Below are positions 18,115-26,411 of a stretch of DNA of 64,000 nt, one piece after another. Source of the stretch: UBA969 sp041694635 (GTDB lineage Bacteria; Planctomycetota; Planctomycetia; Gemmatales; Gemmataceae). Each line of letters starts with the position of its first letter. Within the stretch, counting starts at the first letter, position 1. The translations under genes and the position numbers were made by a program. Below the pieces are notes generated by a model that did not search any database, was not told the DNA's origin, and worked only from the letters and a program-made list of their open reading frames with translations. The stretch is taken from NCBI GenBank assembly GCA_041694635.1, contig JBDNHI010000010.1, forward strand, positions 124,001 through 188,000, written 5' to 3'.

Positions 18115-20280
18115 TCAAAAATCTTCTTCTTTGGTTAGCCTTTGAACTAGTGCTGTATGCCTTTTCCGATGATCTTGTCTAGAAATGGCAATTTCAAGGG
18201 CTTTTTTCGTCCCCACCACAATCACAAGTTTTTTCCCTCGCGTTATGCCCGTATACAGTAAATTCCTTTGCAGCATCATGTAATGCTGGGTGTGGATCGG
18301 CAACACCACCGCTGGATATTCGGACCCCTGCGATTTGTGAATAGTCAAAGCATATGCAAGCGAGATTTCATCCAGTTCACCGAAATCATAAACGACAATA
18401 CGGCCATCAAAGTCGATGGTAAGTTCTTTATCAGATTCATTAATTTCACGGATATAACCAACATCGCCGTTGAAGACTTCCTTTTGATAGTTATTCTGCA
18501 TTTGAATAACTTTATCGTTATTGCGAAACTTGGTGCCAAAGCGTTCGATTTCTAACCGACCATTCAAAGGGTTTAATAGATCCTGCATTTTCTTATTAAA
18601 CTCCCCTGCGCCAAGTTCGGTACGATTCATCGGTGTTAAAACTTGAATATCTTTAACTGGGTCGAAATTAAACTTTTTTGGAATTCGATCATAAACCATA
18701 GCAAGTACTTTTTCCGATACTTGCGCAGGTTGTTCTGATTCGACAAAAAAGAAATCTCCTTCCGCAGTGGGCGCAGAGTTGGGAAACTCGCCGTGCAAAA
18801 CTGAATGTGCAGCACGCACGATAAAGCTTCTACCCGCTTGCCTAAAAATTTTAGTAAGCCTAACAGTGCTAAACAACCGAGAGTAAATCATATCGGAAAG
18901 AACCCGCCCAGGACCAACCGATGGCAATTGGTCAACATCACCCACCAAGACCAAACATGCACGAGGCGGAATCGCTCGAATCAAATGGTGCATAAGTACT
19001 GTGTCGACCATAGAGGTTTCGTCAACAACAACAAGATCAGCATCTAAAGGTTGGGAAGGTTCCTTTCTAAAACCTCCAACGGAGGCATCAAATTCGAGTG
19101 TACGGTGAATAGTTTTAGATTCTCTGCCGGTACTTTCAGCAAGTCTTCGCGCAGCCCTCCCCGTAGGTGCACAAAGGACTGTTTTTTTTCCGAACTTTTC
19201 AAAAAGATCAAGAATAAGGCGAATAATGGTAGTTTTCCCTACACCGGGGCCACCTGTTAAAATCAATATTTTTTTAGAAGAAGCCATCTGCACTGCTTCT
19301 AACTGATGGTCATCAAGTTCTAATCCGCTTTTTTGAAGGATGACGCCAATTTCAGCATCGCAATTTCTACCATGAAGAGGATGAGCCCCAGTTGCAAGCC
19401 TTATCAAATTGGCTGCAAGACTTTTCTCTGCAAGGTGTAACGATTTCGCAAAGGCCCATTTGCTACCGCTCACCATCTCTATAATCACAACGCCTGTTGC
19501 AACTTCGGATGCAAGTGCTTCTTGGATAACCTCGATTGGTATACTAGTGAGGGTAATCGCATAATCGATAAGTTCTTCTTCAGGAACACCCACATGGCCA
19601 TCGTCAGCAAGTCGCTCGAGAGAATAGTAAAGCGCAGCACGGGCCCTTTCTACGCCGTGTGGATTAATTCCAAGTCGTTGCGCAAGCTCATCAGCAGTTT
19701 GGAAGCCAATGCCGCGAATATCTTTTGCAAGACGATAAGGATTTTGTCGAATAAGAGCGACAGAATCTTGGCCATAGGTTTTAAAAATGCGCACGGCCCT
19801 TGTGGTTCCTATGCCGTTGGATTGTAGGAACACCATAATATCTCGAATGGCTTTGTTTTCTTTCCAGCTTTGTCGAATTAATTCAATTCGTTTAGGGCCA
19901 AGGCCTTTGACATCCTTAAGAAAGCTGGGGGATTCATCAATAATTTGGAGGGTTTTCTCGCCGAAAACAGCGACTATTTTTTGGGCATAGCTTGGCCCTA
20001 TACCTTTGATAAGACCAGAACCTAAATACTTTTCTATACCTGCCAAGGTATGAGGGGGAGAACATCGAAGGGCAGCAGCTTTAAATTGAGGCCCATGATC
20101 ACGGTCTTGAATCCATACGCCTTCGCCTTCGAGAAATTCCCCCGCGTTAACTGAGGATATGTTTCCAACAATGGTAACGAGTCCAATTTTTCCACGAACA
20201 TGAACTTTAAGAACCGCAAAACCATTTTCAGGATTATGAAAGGTAACTCGCTCTATAACACCAGAAACAATTTCATTCAT
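18115..20280 (-). CDS. recD2: SF1B DNA helicase RecD2
   Basis: 721 residues from the ATG at 20278-20280 (MNEIVSGVIERVTF, the usual RecD2 start). Domain order: OB-fold (1-75), helix-hairpin-helix pairs (GLIKGIGPSYA and VKGLGPKRIE), a winged region, then the RecA-like motor with Walker A GGPGVGKT (~343-350), Walker B/motif II VVDETSMVD, and motif VI-like LAYALTIHKSQGSEYP near the C-terminus. RecD2 is a 5'-3' helicase working without RecBC in repair and recombination. It is monocistronic, with over 120 bp to the next gene in the same direction. Confidence 0.95.
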   Translation of the reverse strand: MNEIVSGVIERVTFHNPENGFAVLKVHVRGKIGLVTIVGNISSVNAGEFLEGEGVWIQDRDHGPQFKAAALRCSPPHTLAGIEKYLGSGLIKGIGPSYAQKIVAVFGEKTLQIIDESPSFLKDVKGLGPKRIELIRQSWKENKAIRDIMVFLQSNGIGTTRAVRIFKTYGQDSVALIRQNPYRLAKDIRGIGFQTADELAQRLGINPHGVERARAALYYSLERLADDGHVGVPEEELIDYAITLTSIPIEVIQEALASEVATGVVIIEMVSGSKWAFAKSLHLAEKSLAANLIRLATGAHPLHGRNCDAEIGVILQKSGLELDDHQLEAVQMASSKKILILTGGPGVGKTTIIRLILDLFEKFGKKTVLCAPTGRAARRLAESTGRESKTIHRTLEFDASVGGFRKEPSQPLDADLVVVDETSMVDTVLMHHLIRAIPPRACLVLVGDVDQLPSVGPGRVLSDMIYSRLFSTVRLTKIFRQAGRSFIVRAAHSVLHGEFPNSAPTAEGDFFFVESEQPAQVSEKVLAMVYDRIPKKFNFDPVKDIQVLTPMNRTELGAGEFNKKMQDLLNPLNGRLEIERFGTKFRNNDKVIQMQNNYQKEVFNGDVGYIREINESDKELTIDFDGRIVVYDFGELDEISLAYALTIHKSQGSEYPAVVLPIHTQHYMMLQRNLLYTGITRGKKLVIVVGTKKALEIAISRQDHRKRHTALVQRLTKEEDF

Positions 20281-20647
20281 AAAAGACAAAATCCTGAAAT
20301 AGGTAATATCAGATTTTAAAAGATCCAAGCCCTGTAGCGTACTGGATTAATCTTACCTAAATTATGAAGGTTGGTGTAAGCGCCAAATGAAAACAAGGGA
20401 AAAGGTTTTAAAAAGATCCTATTTTTCCTAAGCTTCGCATTCTCAATTTACCGATTTTAACAAAAATACTGAAAACGAAGAAGGGGGAATATTTTCTGAT
20501 TTTGTTGAAAGTAAGATCCCGATTTTGCCGATTATCTTTTCAGTGGGTGTTCTTTTTGATTTAAGGGCGGGGCTTTTATAACCCCGATTCTTTTAAATTA
20601 GATTTTTATCAGACTTATTTGTGCTTTAGGTTTTTTAGGGGGTCGGC
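20281..20647. other. 367-bp intergenic region between divergent genes
   Basis: Lies between recD2 (minus) and the surface lipoprotein gene (plus). It is A/T-rich with no open frame of note. It must hold promoters for both genes, but no convincing -35/-10 pair stands out. The only structure seen is a short G/C hairpin near its right end, listed separately. Confidence 0.6.
20568..20586 (+). promoter_or_regulatory. short G/C hairpin in leader of surface lipoprotein gene
   Basis: CGGGG (20568-20572) pairs with CCCCG (20582-20586) across a 9-base A/T loop, followed by ATTCTTTTAAATT. It is 60 bp upstream of ATG 20648. It could be a weak terminator or attenuator, or a 5'-UTR stem; the stem is only five pairs, so support is modest. 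Confidence 0.3.
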
Positions 20648-22189
20648 ATGAAACGAATTTATGGCAGTATCCTAGCAATGGCAACTCTTAGCGGTTGCGT
20701 TACCACCGAAAACACCGGCGGGGGAGGCTATATGTCCCAACATCGGGGGACACTAAACGCTATGCCTCAAGATGGCGTACGCCAAGGAACTTATACGGCG
20801 CAATCTATCCCAGGCGTTCAAGGACCTTGGGGTGTTCCTGTTGCTGCTAACGGCCCTTATCAAGCAACGCTTCCTTCTGGGGAAGCCGCCGCTAAAGCTA
20901 TGATCGCAAATAGCGTTCCACTTTCTATGGTGCAACAAGCAAGCTTTAAACCCGGAATGATGCCTGCTTCACAAAACCCGATGAAACAAGCAATGGCAGG
21001 AATGCCAGCAGGCGCAATGCTGCCGGGCGGGATGATTTCTCCACCCGGAATGCCAAGTATGCCTGGGATGCCGGGCGGAATGCCTTCTAATATGATGCTT
21101 GCAAACCACGGGCATAATCCTGGTATGCCTATGGGACCCGGTGGAATGATGGGGGGACCCCCTAGTATGATGCCCGGAGCCGTTCCTGCAATGGGTGCTT
21201 TAACTGGCGGAGGTGCGCCTAACGCCCCGATCCCCGTACAACGAACCGAAGTTCGATTTATTGAACCTGCTGGAATGAAAATTTCTTGGTTCGCACCTGG
21301 TGCCGATGGCAAGCCTAGCTTCAATGCGCAATACCTTGAATCCCCAGGCCGTTATAATTTCCTTCAAGCTGCCATCTATCGTCTGAAGCTTAGCGAAATT
21401 CCTAATCGCCCAGGCGTTGAACTTTACCCCACCTTGGAAGTGGTTCCAAGTACCGGTAAAACCAACACTTTCATCGCTCATAGTTCTGTACCAGTAAGCT
21501 TTACAGAAGAAGATTTCCAACAAGTGGCATCTGGAAACTTTGTTGTAAAAGTTGTTTATCTTCCCGACCCACAATTCCAAGATTTGGCAACGGCTGGAGG
21601 CCTAGACGAAGTCGTTTCCTCTAGACTTGAACCCGGTGTTGATCCTATCGCTGAAGCTCAACGCAGGGGAAGTATTCTTCTTATTGCAAGACTTGGTAAC
21701 ATCGATCTCGAAGCACCGAATACCCCCGCAATGGATGCCCCTCCCGGTGGCAATATGAGGGCCCCTGTTCCTCCACAAGGAATGATGCAAGGGGGCGGAA
21801 TGGGCAGAATGGTTCCTTATGGGATCAATGGCTCAGGCCCTATGCCTAGCCAACAAGGTATGCCCAATATGCAAGGCGCCCCAAATGGGTTTGGAATGCC
21901 AAGTTTGCAAATCCTACCTAGCGCACCGCCAAGTGCTCCAAAAACTCTCCCTAGTCCAATGCCAAAGGAAGTTCCAGGGATACCCACAAGTCAGATTAAG
22001 AATGACGAAGAAACCACAATCATTCTTAAGAAGGAAACATTTCCTAGCACTGGCGTTCCTACCACTGGATTAGAAATATTACCTGAAAAACAAGGTATTA
22101 CTTCAAAGCCTTTAGAGATTAGATCAGGCGTACCAGAAGTAAAACCTTCGGTACAACCCTCGATCATTCCACCTTTCTTAAACAAATAA
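20648..22189 (+). CDS. Met/Pro/Gly-rich surface lipoprotein, paralogue of the next gene's N-domain
   Basis: 513 residues. ATG 20648 has AGGGGG five bases upstream. A lipobox LSGC places the lipidated cysteine at 17. Residues ~95-190 are low complexity, built from GMP/MPG steps. Residues ~195-355 form a folded domain with RLKLSEIPNRPGVELYPTLEV followed by NFVVKVVYLPDP and GSILLIARLGNIDLE; the same motifs occur in the next protein. The C-terminal ~150 residues return to M/P/G/Q-rich sequence and end KPSVQPSIIPPFLNK. I do not recognise a named family. It is probably an envelope-surface structural protein, in a two-gene unit with the gene downstream. Confidence 0.75.
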   Translation: MKRIYGSILAMATLSGCVTTENTGGGGYMSQHRGTLNAMPQDGVRQGTYTAQSIPGVQGPWGVPVAANGPYQATLPSGEAAAKAMIANSVPLSMVQQASFKPGMMPASQNPMKQAMAGMPAGAMLPGGMISPPGMPSMPGMPGGMPSNMMLANHGHNPGMPMGPGGMMGGPPSMMPGAVPAMGALTGGGAPNAPIPVQRTEVRFIEPAGMKISWFAPGADGKPSFNAQYLESPGRYNFLQAAIYRLKLSEIPNRPGVELYPTLEVVPSTGKTNTFIAHSSVPVSFTEEDFQQVASGNFVVKVVYLPDPQFQDLATAGGLDEVVSSRLEPGVDPIAEAQRRGSILLIARLGNIDLEAPNTPAMDAPPGGNMRAPVPPQGMMQGGGMGRMVPYGINGSGPMPSQQGMPNMQGAPNGFGMPSLQILPSAPPSAPKTLPSPMPKEVPGIPTSQIKNDEETTIILKKETFPSTGVPTTGLEILPEKQGITSKPLEIRSGVPEVKPSVQPSIIPPFLNK

Positions 22190-22203
22190 AGGTTTAAAAC
22201 CAA

Positions 22204-22243
22204 GCGCCGGCTCTTCGAGAATAAAAACCTCGAACGCCGGCTT
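22204..22243 (+). promoter_or_regulatory. stem-loop between the two surface-protein genes
   Basis: GCCGGC (22206-22211) plus TTCGAG (22214-22219) pairs with CTCGAA (22229-22234) plus GCCGGC (22236-22241) across an A-rich 9-base loop. No T-run follows (TTCCTAGTTC), so it looks more like an mRNA-processing or partial-attenuation stem than a full terminator. Confidence 0.5.
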
Positions 22244-22284
22244 CCTAGTTCAAACTCCTTCTTGGTCAAGAAGGTACAAGCTCA

Positions 22285-23958
22285 ATGAGGCCATTTGCAA
22301 TGCTTCAAAAACACAAAATATCCTTGATAATAGCCTTGCTGGTTGAATGCATCTTGTTTACCCCTTTGGCGTTGTGCCAACCAATGGTAATGGGGCCAAA
22401 CTTAGGGCAATCGCCTGTTTTATGGCTCAACTTTATTGCTCCAGAAGGTGTAAAAACAACCATCTACCCAGGCTACGATAGGCGTTTGACTTTACCAGAA
22501 AAACAAGTTGCAGGTTTTCGCCCCGGGTATGTTTATCGTTTCAAATTGAGTAACCTTCCCGACAACCCTAATGCTGAAATCTACCCAACTTTAGAAGTAC
22601 GGGGCAGCCTACATATGCCCAAAGTTGCAAACCCTTTAAATTTTCCTGCACCCATAAGAATTCATCGACTTGAAATAGAATCAGCCCTAAAAGGAAATTT
22701 AGTTACCAAAGTTATTTATCTCGAAAACTCTGAAAAAGCTGAATCTGTTAGTACCACGATTGACAACCCAATTGAATCGTATGTTCCTTTAGATTCAAAC
22801 CTCGTCGAAGAAGCAAGAGACCGTGGCAGGATTATGGTAATCCTCCGAATAGGTGGCAAGTCAATCGATGAAAGGGAACTATTTGCAAACGCAATTCCAG
22901 GAACCGTACAATTAGAAAGCGAAAAGTTCCTGTCTCACCCTAAGCACCCACCTATCATTCCGCACGAAAGTTTTTCTTTTTTCGATCCCAAATTGGGCCC
23001 TAGATTTAATAAAGAAGAACTCCTTTTTGATGGGGGCGACCACTATCCCAAAGCTGGCTATGACACCCAAGGAAACCTTCAGGGCGTAAATCCAGAAGAT
23101 ACAATTGCAGAATATACGGATGCAGGTGGAAAGAAAAGAATTGCTCGTTCCAACCGAGTTATTCTATCCGCACCAAGGTTTGCTATTCTTGCTCAGGAAA
23201 CCATCTGGGGCAATATAAATACCGTTCAAAAATTCAACGAACACAAAGCATCAATTGCAGATAGCCAATATCGTACTAATACCCCAAGTTTAAATGCAAG
23301 ATCGATGGAGCACCTGAACAGTTTCAAAGCGGGACAAAGACTAAAAGGAACAGAAAATCTTGTAGCACTTGGCGCAATTCATCGCCTCGAAATTATTCGG
23401 GCACAAACTCTTGACATTTTTACACGCGAAACCATTAATTCAGAAGCAACCTCGGTTAACCAAGATAAACAAAAAATTGCATTAAAACGACAAATAGAAA
23501 ATGTAAAACGCTTTTCCTCTTCTCTTGGGCTCCGAGAAAATGTGGCTCTCGAAGGAACCAGCGTTGTAGGCCGCATCGAAAATGGCCCCGTTGTTGTCAA
23601 AGCTACTGTTGAAACTAGAGAAATTGTAATCACCGAAGATGAAGCTAGAGAAATTGAAACCGACAAACCTCTTTCCCTTCTAAAATTAGCTGATACACCA
23701 GCGGCTAAAGTCGGTGAGATTGTAACCTTTACCTTGCGTTACACAAACCTAGGCAGTAAACCAATGTCTGATATTGCTGTAACCGATAGCTTGGCGACCA
23801 GACTAGAATATGTAGCAAATTCAGCAGTTTCAGATCGCGATGCTGTTTTCACAATCCAGAAGAATGAAGCAGGGTCCCTTTCTCTTCGTTGGGAAATCAC
23901 GGGGAAACTTATGCCAAAAGAATATGGCATCGTCCGTTTTCAAGCCAAGGTAAGGTAA
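22285..23958 (+). CDS. secreted surface protein with paralogous N-domain and C-terminal DUF11 repeat
   Basis: 557 residues. Signal peptide within the first ~32 residues (KHKISLIIALLVECILFTPLALC). Residues ~45-200 repeat the domain of the upstream lipoprotein: RFKLSNLPDNPNAEIYPTLEV, NLVTKVIYLENSE, GRIMVILRIGGKS. Residues ~465-557 form a DUF11/conserved-repeat beta-sandwich (VGEIVTFTLRYTNLGSKPMSDIAVTDSL), a module of cell-surface proteins. ATG 22285 or the in-frame ATG 22300 (GAGG nine bases upstream) may be the true start. It is probably co-expressed with the lipoprotein gene and located at the outer surface; function unknown. Confidence 0.75.
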   Translation: MRPFAMLQKHKISLIIALLVECILFTPLALCQPMVMGPNLGQSPVLWLNFIAPEGVKTTIYPGYDRRLTLPEKQVAGFRPGYVYRFKLSNLPDNPNAEIYPTLEVRGSLHMPKVANPLNFPAPIRIHRLEIESALKGNLVTKVIYLENSEKAESVSTTIDNPIESYVPLDSNLVEEARDRGRIMVILRIGGKSIDERELFANAIPGTVQLESEKFLSHPKHPPIIPHESFSFFDPKLGPRFNKEELLFDGGDHYPKAGYDTQGNLQGVNPEDTIAEYTDAGGKKRIARSNRVILSAPRFAILAQETIWGNINTVQKFNEHKASIADSQYRTNTPSLNARSMEHLNSFKAGQRLKGTENLVALGAIHRLEIIRAQTLDIFTRETINSEATSVNQDKQKIALKRQIENVKRFSSSLGLRENVALEGTSVVGRIENGPVVVKATVETREIVITEDEAREIETDKPLSLLKLADTPAAKVGEIVTFTLRYTNLGSKPMSDIAVTDSLATRLEYVANSAVSDRDAVFTIQKNEAGSLSLRWEITGKLMPKEYGIVRFQAKVR

Positions 23959-23977
23959 TTATTGTTTTAGCAAACCA

Positions 23978-24490
23978 CTATTTTTTAGTCTTTTTAAGAT
24001 ATTCTTCTAACTTCGCAGACAAATTATTCAACTCATTTTCGTCTTTTGCTTGGAGCGAATAAAGAACCTTACCTGCTTTAAAGAAAAATACTTCTGCAAT
24101 AGAATCAACAGCAAGACGGTAAGCTGGGGGCCCACCTTTATATTCAAATCTTCCAACTGGTGTAGCGGACAAATTATTCTCAGTAGCCCACTTAAGCAAA
24201 CTATTATCTTGACTTCCATCCTCACTAATCAAACTAACCCAACCCTTAAAATCAGGACGAACCTTGGTATGCTTCTCAATCACCGTTGCAGTTTTTGAGA
24301 TCCCATCGGAGATTTTTCTTGTGAATAACACCACGCCTTCCTTATCAGATTGTTCACAGACATAACAATGAAGTTTACCTCGTTCTGCCCCGGAAACGAC
24401 CAACATCGTGTAAGGGGGAATTTTTTTATTTAACAAAGGTGAATTTTCATTCATCAGTAGGCTTGGCAAAACAAGTAAAATGAGAAGCAT
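23978..24490 (-). CDS. secreted protein, probably thioredoxin-like fold with CxxC
   Basis: 170 residues with a short hydrophobic N-terminus (MLLILLVLPSLLMN). A CYVC pair near residue 42 lies in a beta-strand-rich region (KLHCYVCEQSDKEGVVLFTRKI). The C-terminal half has the order of a thioredoxin end: a PPAYRL segment (possible cis-Pro), hydrophobic strand AEVFFFKAGKVLYSL and a final charged helix. Many planctomycetes secrete such redoxin-like proteins. Disulfide or thiol chemistry is inferred, not shown. It is convergent with the DUF11 protein gene and stands alone. Confidence 0.55.
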   Translation of the reverse strand: MLLILLVLPSLLMNENSPLLNKKIPPYTMLVVSGAERGKLHCYVCEQSDKEGVVLFTRKISDGISKTATVIEKHTKVRPDFKGWVSLISEDGSQDNSLLKWATENNLSATPVGRFEYKGGPPAYRLAVDSIAEVFFFKAGKVLYSLQAKDENELNNLSAKLEEYLKKTKK

Positions 24491-24741
24491 AGTAATTAAC
24501 CCTGTCCTTTTTTAATCAGTCCATTAATAAATACTAACCTTAACTTAAACAAAAATCAAATGATTGATTATGCTAATGAAAAAAATGTACCCTATTTACC
24601 CTATTTAAACAAAGGCAAGATATACAATTTAGGCCTCAGTTCTACGGTCGATCTTGACGAATAACCTAGATAAAGCGATCTTGTAAAATTAGATGCTTTT
24701 AGTGCATAGGAAAGCACTTAGGCAAATAGTTTGAAAAGTTG

Positions 24742-24759
24742 ACTCGATAAAAATCGAGT
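24742..24759 (+). promoter_or_regulatory. 5'-UTR hairpin next to the kdsD ribosome-binding site
   Basis: ACTCGAT (24742-24748) and ATCGAGT (24753-24759) form a perfect 7-bp stem closed by an AAAA loop, with G.T pairs possible outside it. The SD AAGGAAGG starts five bases after it and ATG is at 24775. The position suggests an effect on mRNA stability or translation of the kds operon. Confidence 0.45.
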
Positions 24760-24774
24760 TGCCAAGGAAGGCAT

Positions 24775-25821
24775 ATGATAAAGTCTGAAACTGCTGGCAT
24801 TGAATTTATTAACTCTCAAGCAATTGCTTTTGCAAGAGAAGTATTGCACGAAGAATCAGCGGCACTTTGCCTTGTTGCAGATCGATTAGATGAAAATTTT
24901 CTTGCCGCTCTTCAAGTAATTTACGAAATGACACGCAAGAAAATAGGTAGAATTGCAATCACTGGTACAGGTAAAAGTGCCGATGTCGGACTCAAAATGG
25001 TGGGCACCCTTAACTCTACAGGCACACGAAGCTATTTCCTTGACGCAGTTCGAGCAGTCCACGGTGACCTAGGAATGCTTCACCCCGAAGACATCGCTTT
25101 AGTTTTATCTCATAGTGGCGAAAGTGAAGAAATCATCAGGCTACTAGGCCCTCTTCAAGAACATTGCAAAAAAATCATCGGCCTAACTGGAAACAAATAC
25201 AGCACTCTAGGAAAAAAATCAGATATCACAATTGCCTATGGCCCCTTAGAAGAAGTTTGCCCTTTAGGACTTGCCCCATCGGCAAGCAGTACATCTATGA
25301 TCGCATTAGGTGACGCAATGGCTTTTTGCCTAAGTAAAGCGAATGAATTTTGTCAGGAAGATTTTGCAAAGTTTCACCCCGCGGGAAGTTTAGGAAAGAA
25401 ACTGATGCGGGTCGAAACCGTTATGCGACACGGCCACGAACTCCGACTAGCAAGTGCCCAAGACACCGTGAGAATGGTATTTTCGAAAGCAAGCCAACCT
25501 GGGCGAAGAACGGGAGCAGTTATTCTCCTAGACTCCCAAGAAAAACTTTGTGGCATCTTCACGGATAGCGACTTAGCTCGGTTAATTGAAAACAGAAATG
25601 ACCTTGCCCTAGATAAACCTATTTACGAGGTTATGACAAAAAACCCAATCACGATTGCTATTGGCTCCAAAGTTGTTGATGCAATTGAACTAATGAAACA
25701 TAGAAAACTTAGCGAACTGCCTGTTGTTGATAAAAATAATTCACCTCAAGGACTTCTCGATATTACTGATTTAATTAGCCTTGCTCCAAGTATGGTAATT
25801 CCTTCCACCAAGGTGGCTTAA
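24775..25821 (+). CDS. kdsD: D-arabinose-5-phosphate isomerase
   Basis: Converts ribulose-5-phosphate to arabinose-5-phosphate, the first step of Kdo synthesis. 348 residues: a SIS domain (~55-190) with GTGKSADVG (64-72), SHSGES (112-117) and the family signature SASSTSMIALGDAMA, then HPAGSLGKKL, then two CBS domains (~215-275 and 285-340). Length and order match KpsF/GutQ/KdsD. SD AAGGAAGG lies just before ATG 24775. kdsC follows by 11 bp, which favours KdsD over catabolic GutQ. CBS domains suggest ligand control. Confidence 0.93.
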   Translation: MIKSETAGIEFINSQAIAFAREVLHEESAALCLVADRLDENFLAALQVIYEMTRKKIGRIAITGTGKSADVGLKMVGTLNSTGTRSYFLDAVRAVHGDLGMLHPEDIALVLSHSGESEEIIRLLGPLQEHCKKIIGLTGNKYSTLGKKSDITIAYGPLEEVCPLGLAPSASSTSMIALGDAMAFCLSKANEFCQEDFAKFHPAGSLGKKLMRVETVMRHGHELRLASAQDTVRMVFSKASQPGRRTGAVILLDSQEKLCGIFTDSDLARLIENRNDLALDKPIYEVMTKNPITIAIGSKVVDAIELMKHRKLSELPVVDKNNSPQGLLDITDLISLAPSMVIPSTKVA

Positions 25822-25832
25822 TAAAGAACCCC

Positions 25833-26378
25833 ATGAACTTCACAGCAACCATCAACCCTTCACTTTCTGAACGATGCCGAAACATTAAGCTTCTTGCAAT
25901 GGATGTTGATGGTGTTCTAACTCAGGGTGGAATTATTCATGATGGAACAGGAAAAGAGTGGAAAGTTTTTCATGTTAGAGATGGATCGGTTTTAAAAAAC
26001 CTTAAAAAGCAGGGCCTCATAACTGCAATTATTACGGGAAGAACTTCTATTGTCGTAGATTACCGAGCTAAAGAACTTGATTTCGATATGGTTTTTCAAG
26101 GTGTTAGCAACAAAACAAAAGCTCTAGCAGAGATAATAAAATCCACAGGCTTTGCACCAAATGAAATTGCTTATATAGGTGATGATCTAGCTGATGTTTC
26201 GATTTTAAAAGCATGTGGGCTAGCGGGCGCGCCTAAAGATGCTTGTTATGCAGTGCGTAGTTGTGCGCATTTTATTAGCAAGCAATTAGGTGGGAAAGCT
26301 GCCGTTCGCGAATTCGTGGAATTAATACTTAATACTCAAAACAAATGGGAATCTCTATGTGCAGCACACCAAGGCTAA
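25833..26378 (+). CDS. kdsC: 3-deoxy-D-manno-octulosonate 8-phosphate phosphatase
   Basis: 181 residues, the size of the small C0-type HAD phosphatases that act as tetramers without a cap. HAD motifs: DVDGVLT (nucleophile D24, acid D26), TGR at 69-71 and GDDLAD at 116-121. The family-typical FHVRDGSVLK substrate segment is present. It releases phosphate from Kdo-8-P to give Kdo for LPS. It follows kdsD by 11 bp and has no clear SD of its own, suggesting coupled translation. Confidence 0.94.
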   Translation: MNFTATINPSLSERCRNIKLLAMDVDGVLTQGGIIHDGTGKEWKVFHVRDGSVLKNLKKQGLITAIITGRTSIVVDYRAKELDFDMVFQGVSNKTKALAEIIKSTGFAPNEIAYIGDDLADVSILKACGLAGAPKDACYAVRSCAHFISKQLGGKAAVREFVELILNTQNKWESLCAAHQG

Positions 26379-26411
26379 ATCACAGAACCTGTTGCAAGGA
26401 GTGTTTCTAAA

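Noticed and set aside
24491..24774. Possible riboswitch upstream of kdsD
   Set aside because: Apart from the small hairpin at its end, the region is A/T-rich without a conserved aptamer-like core.
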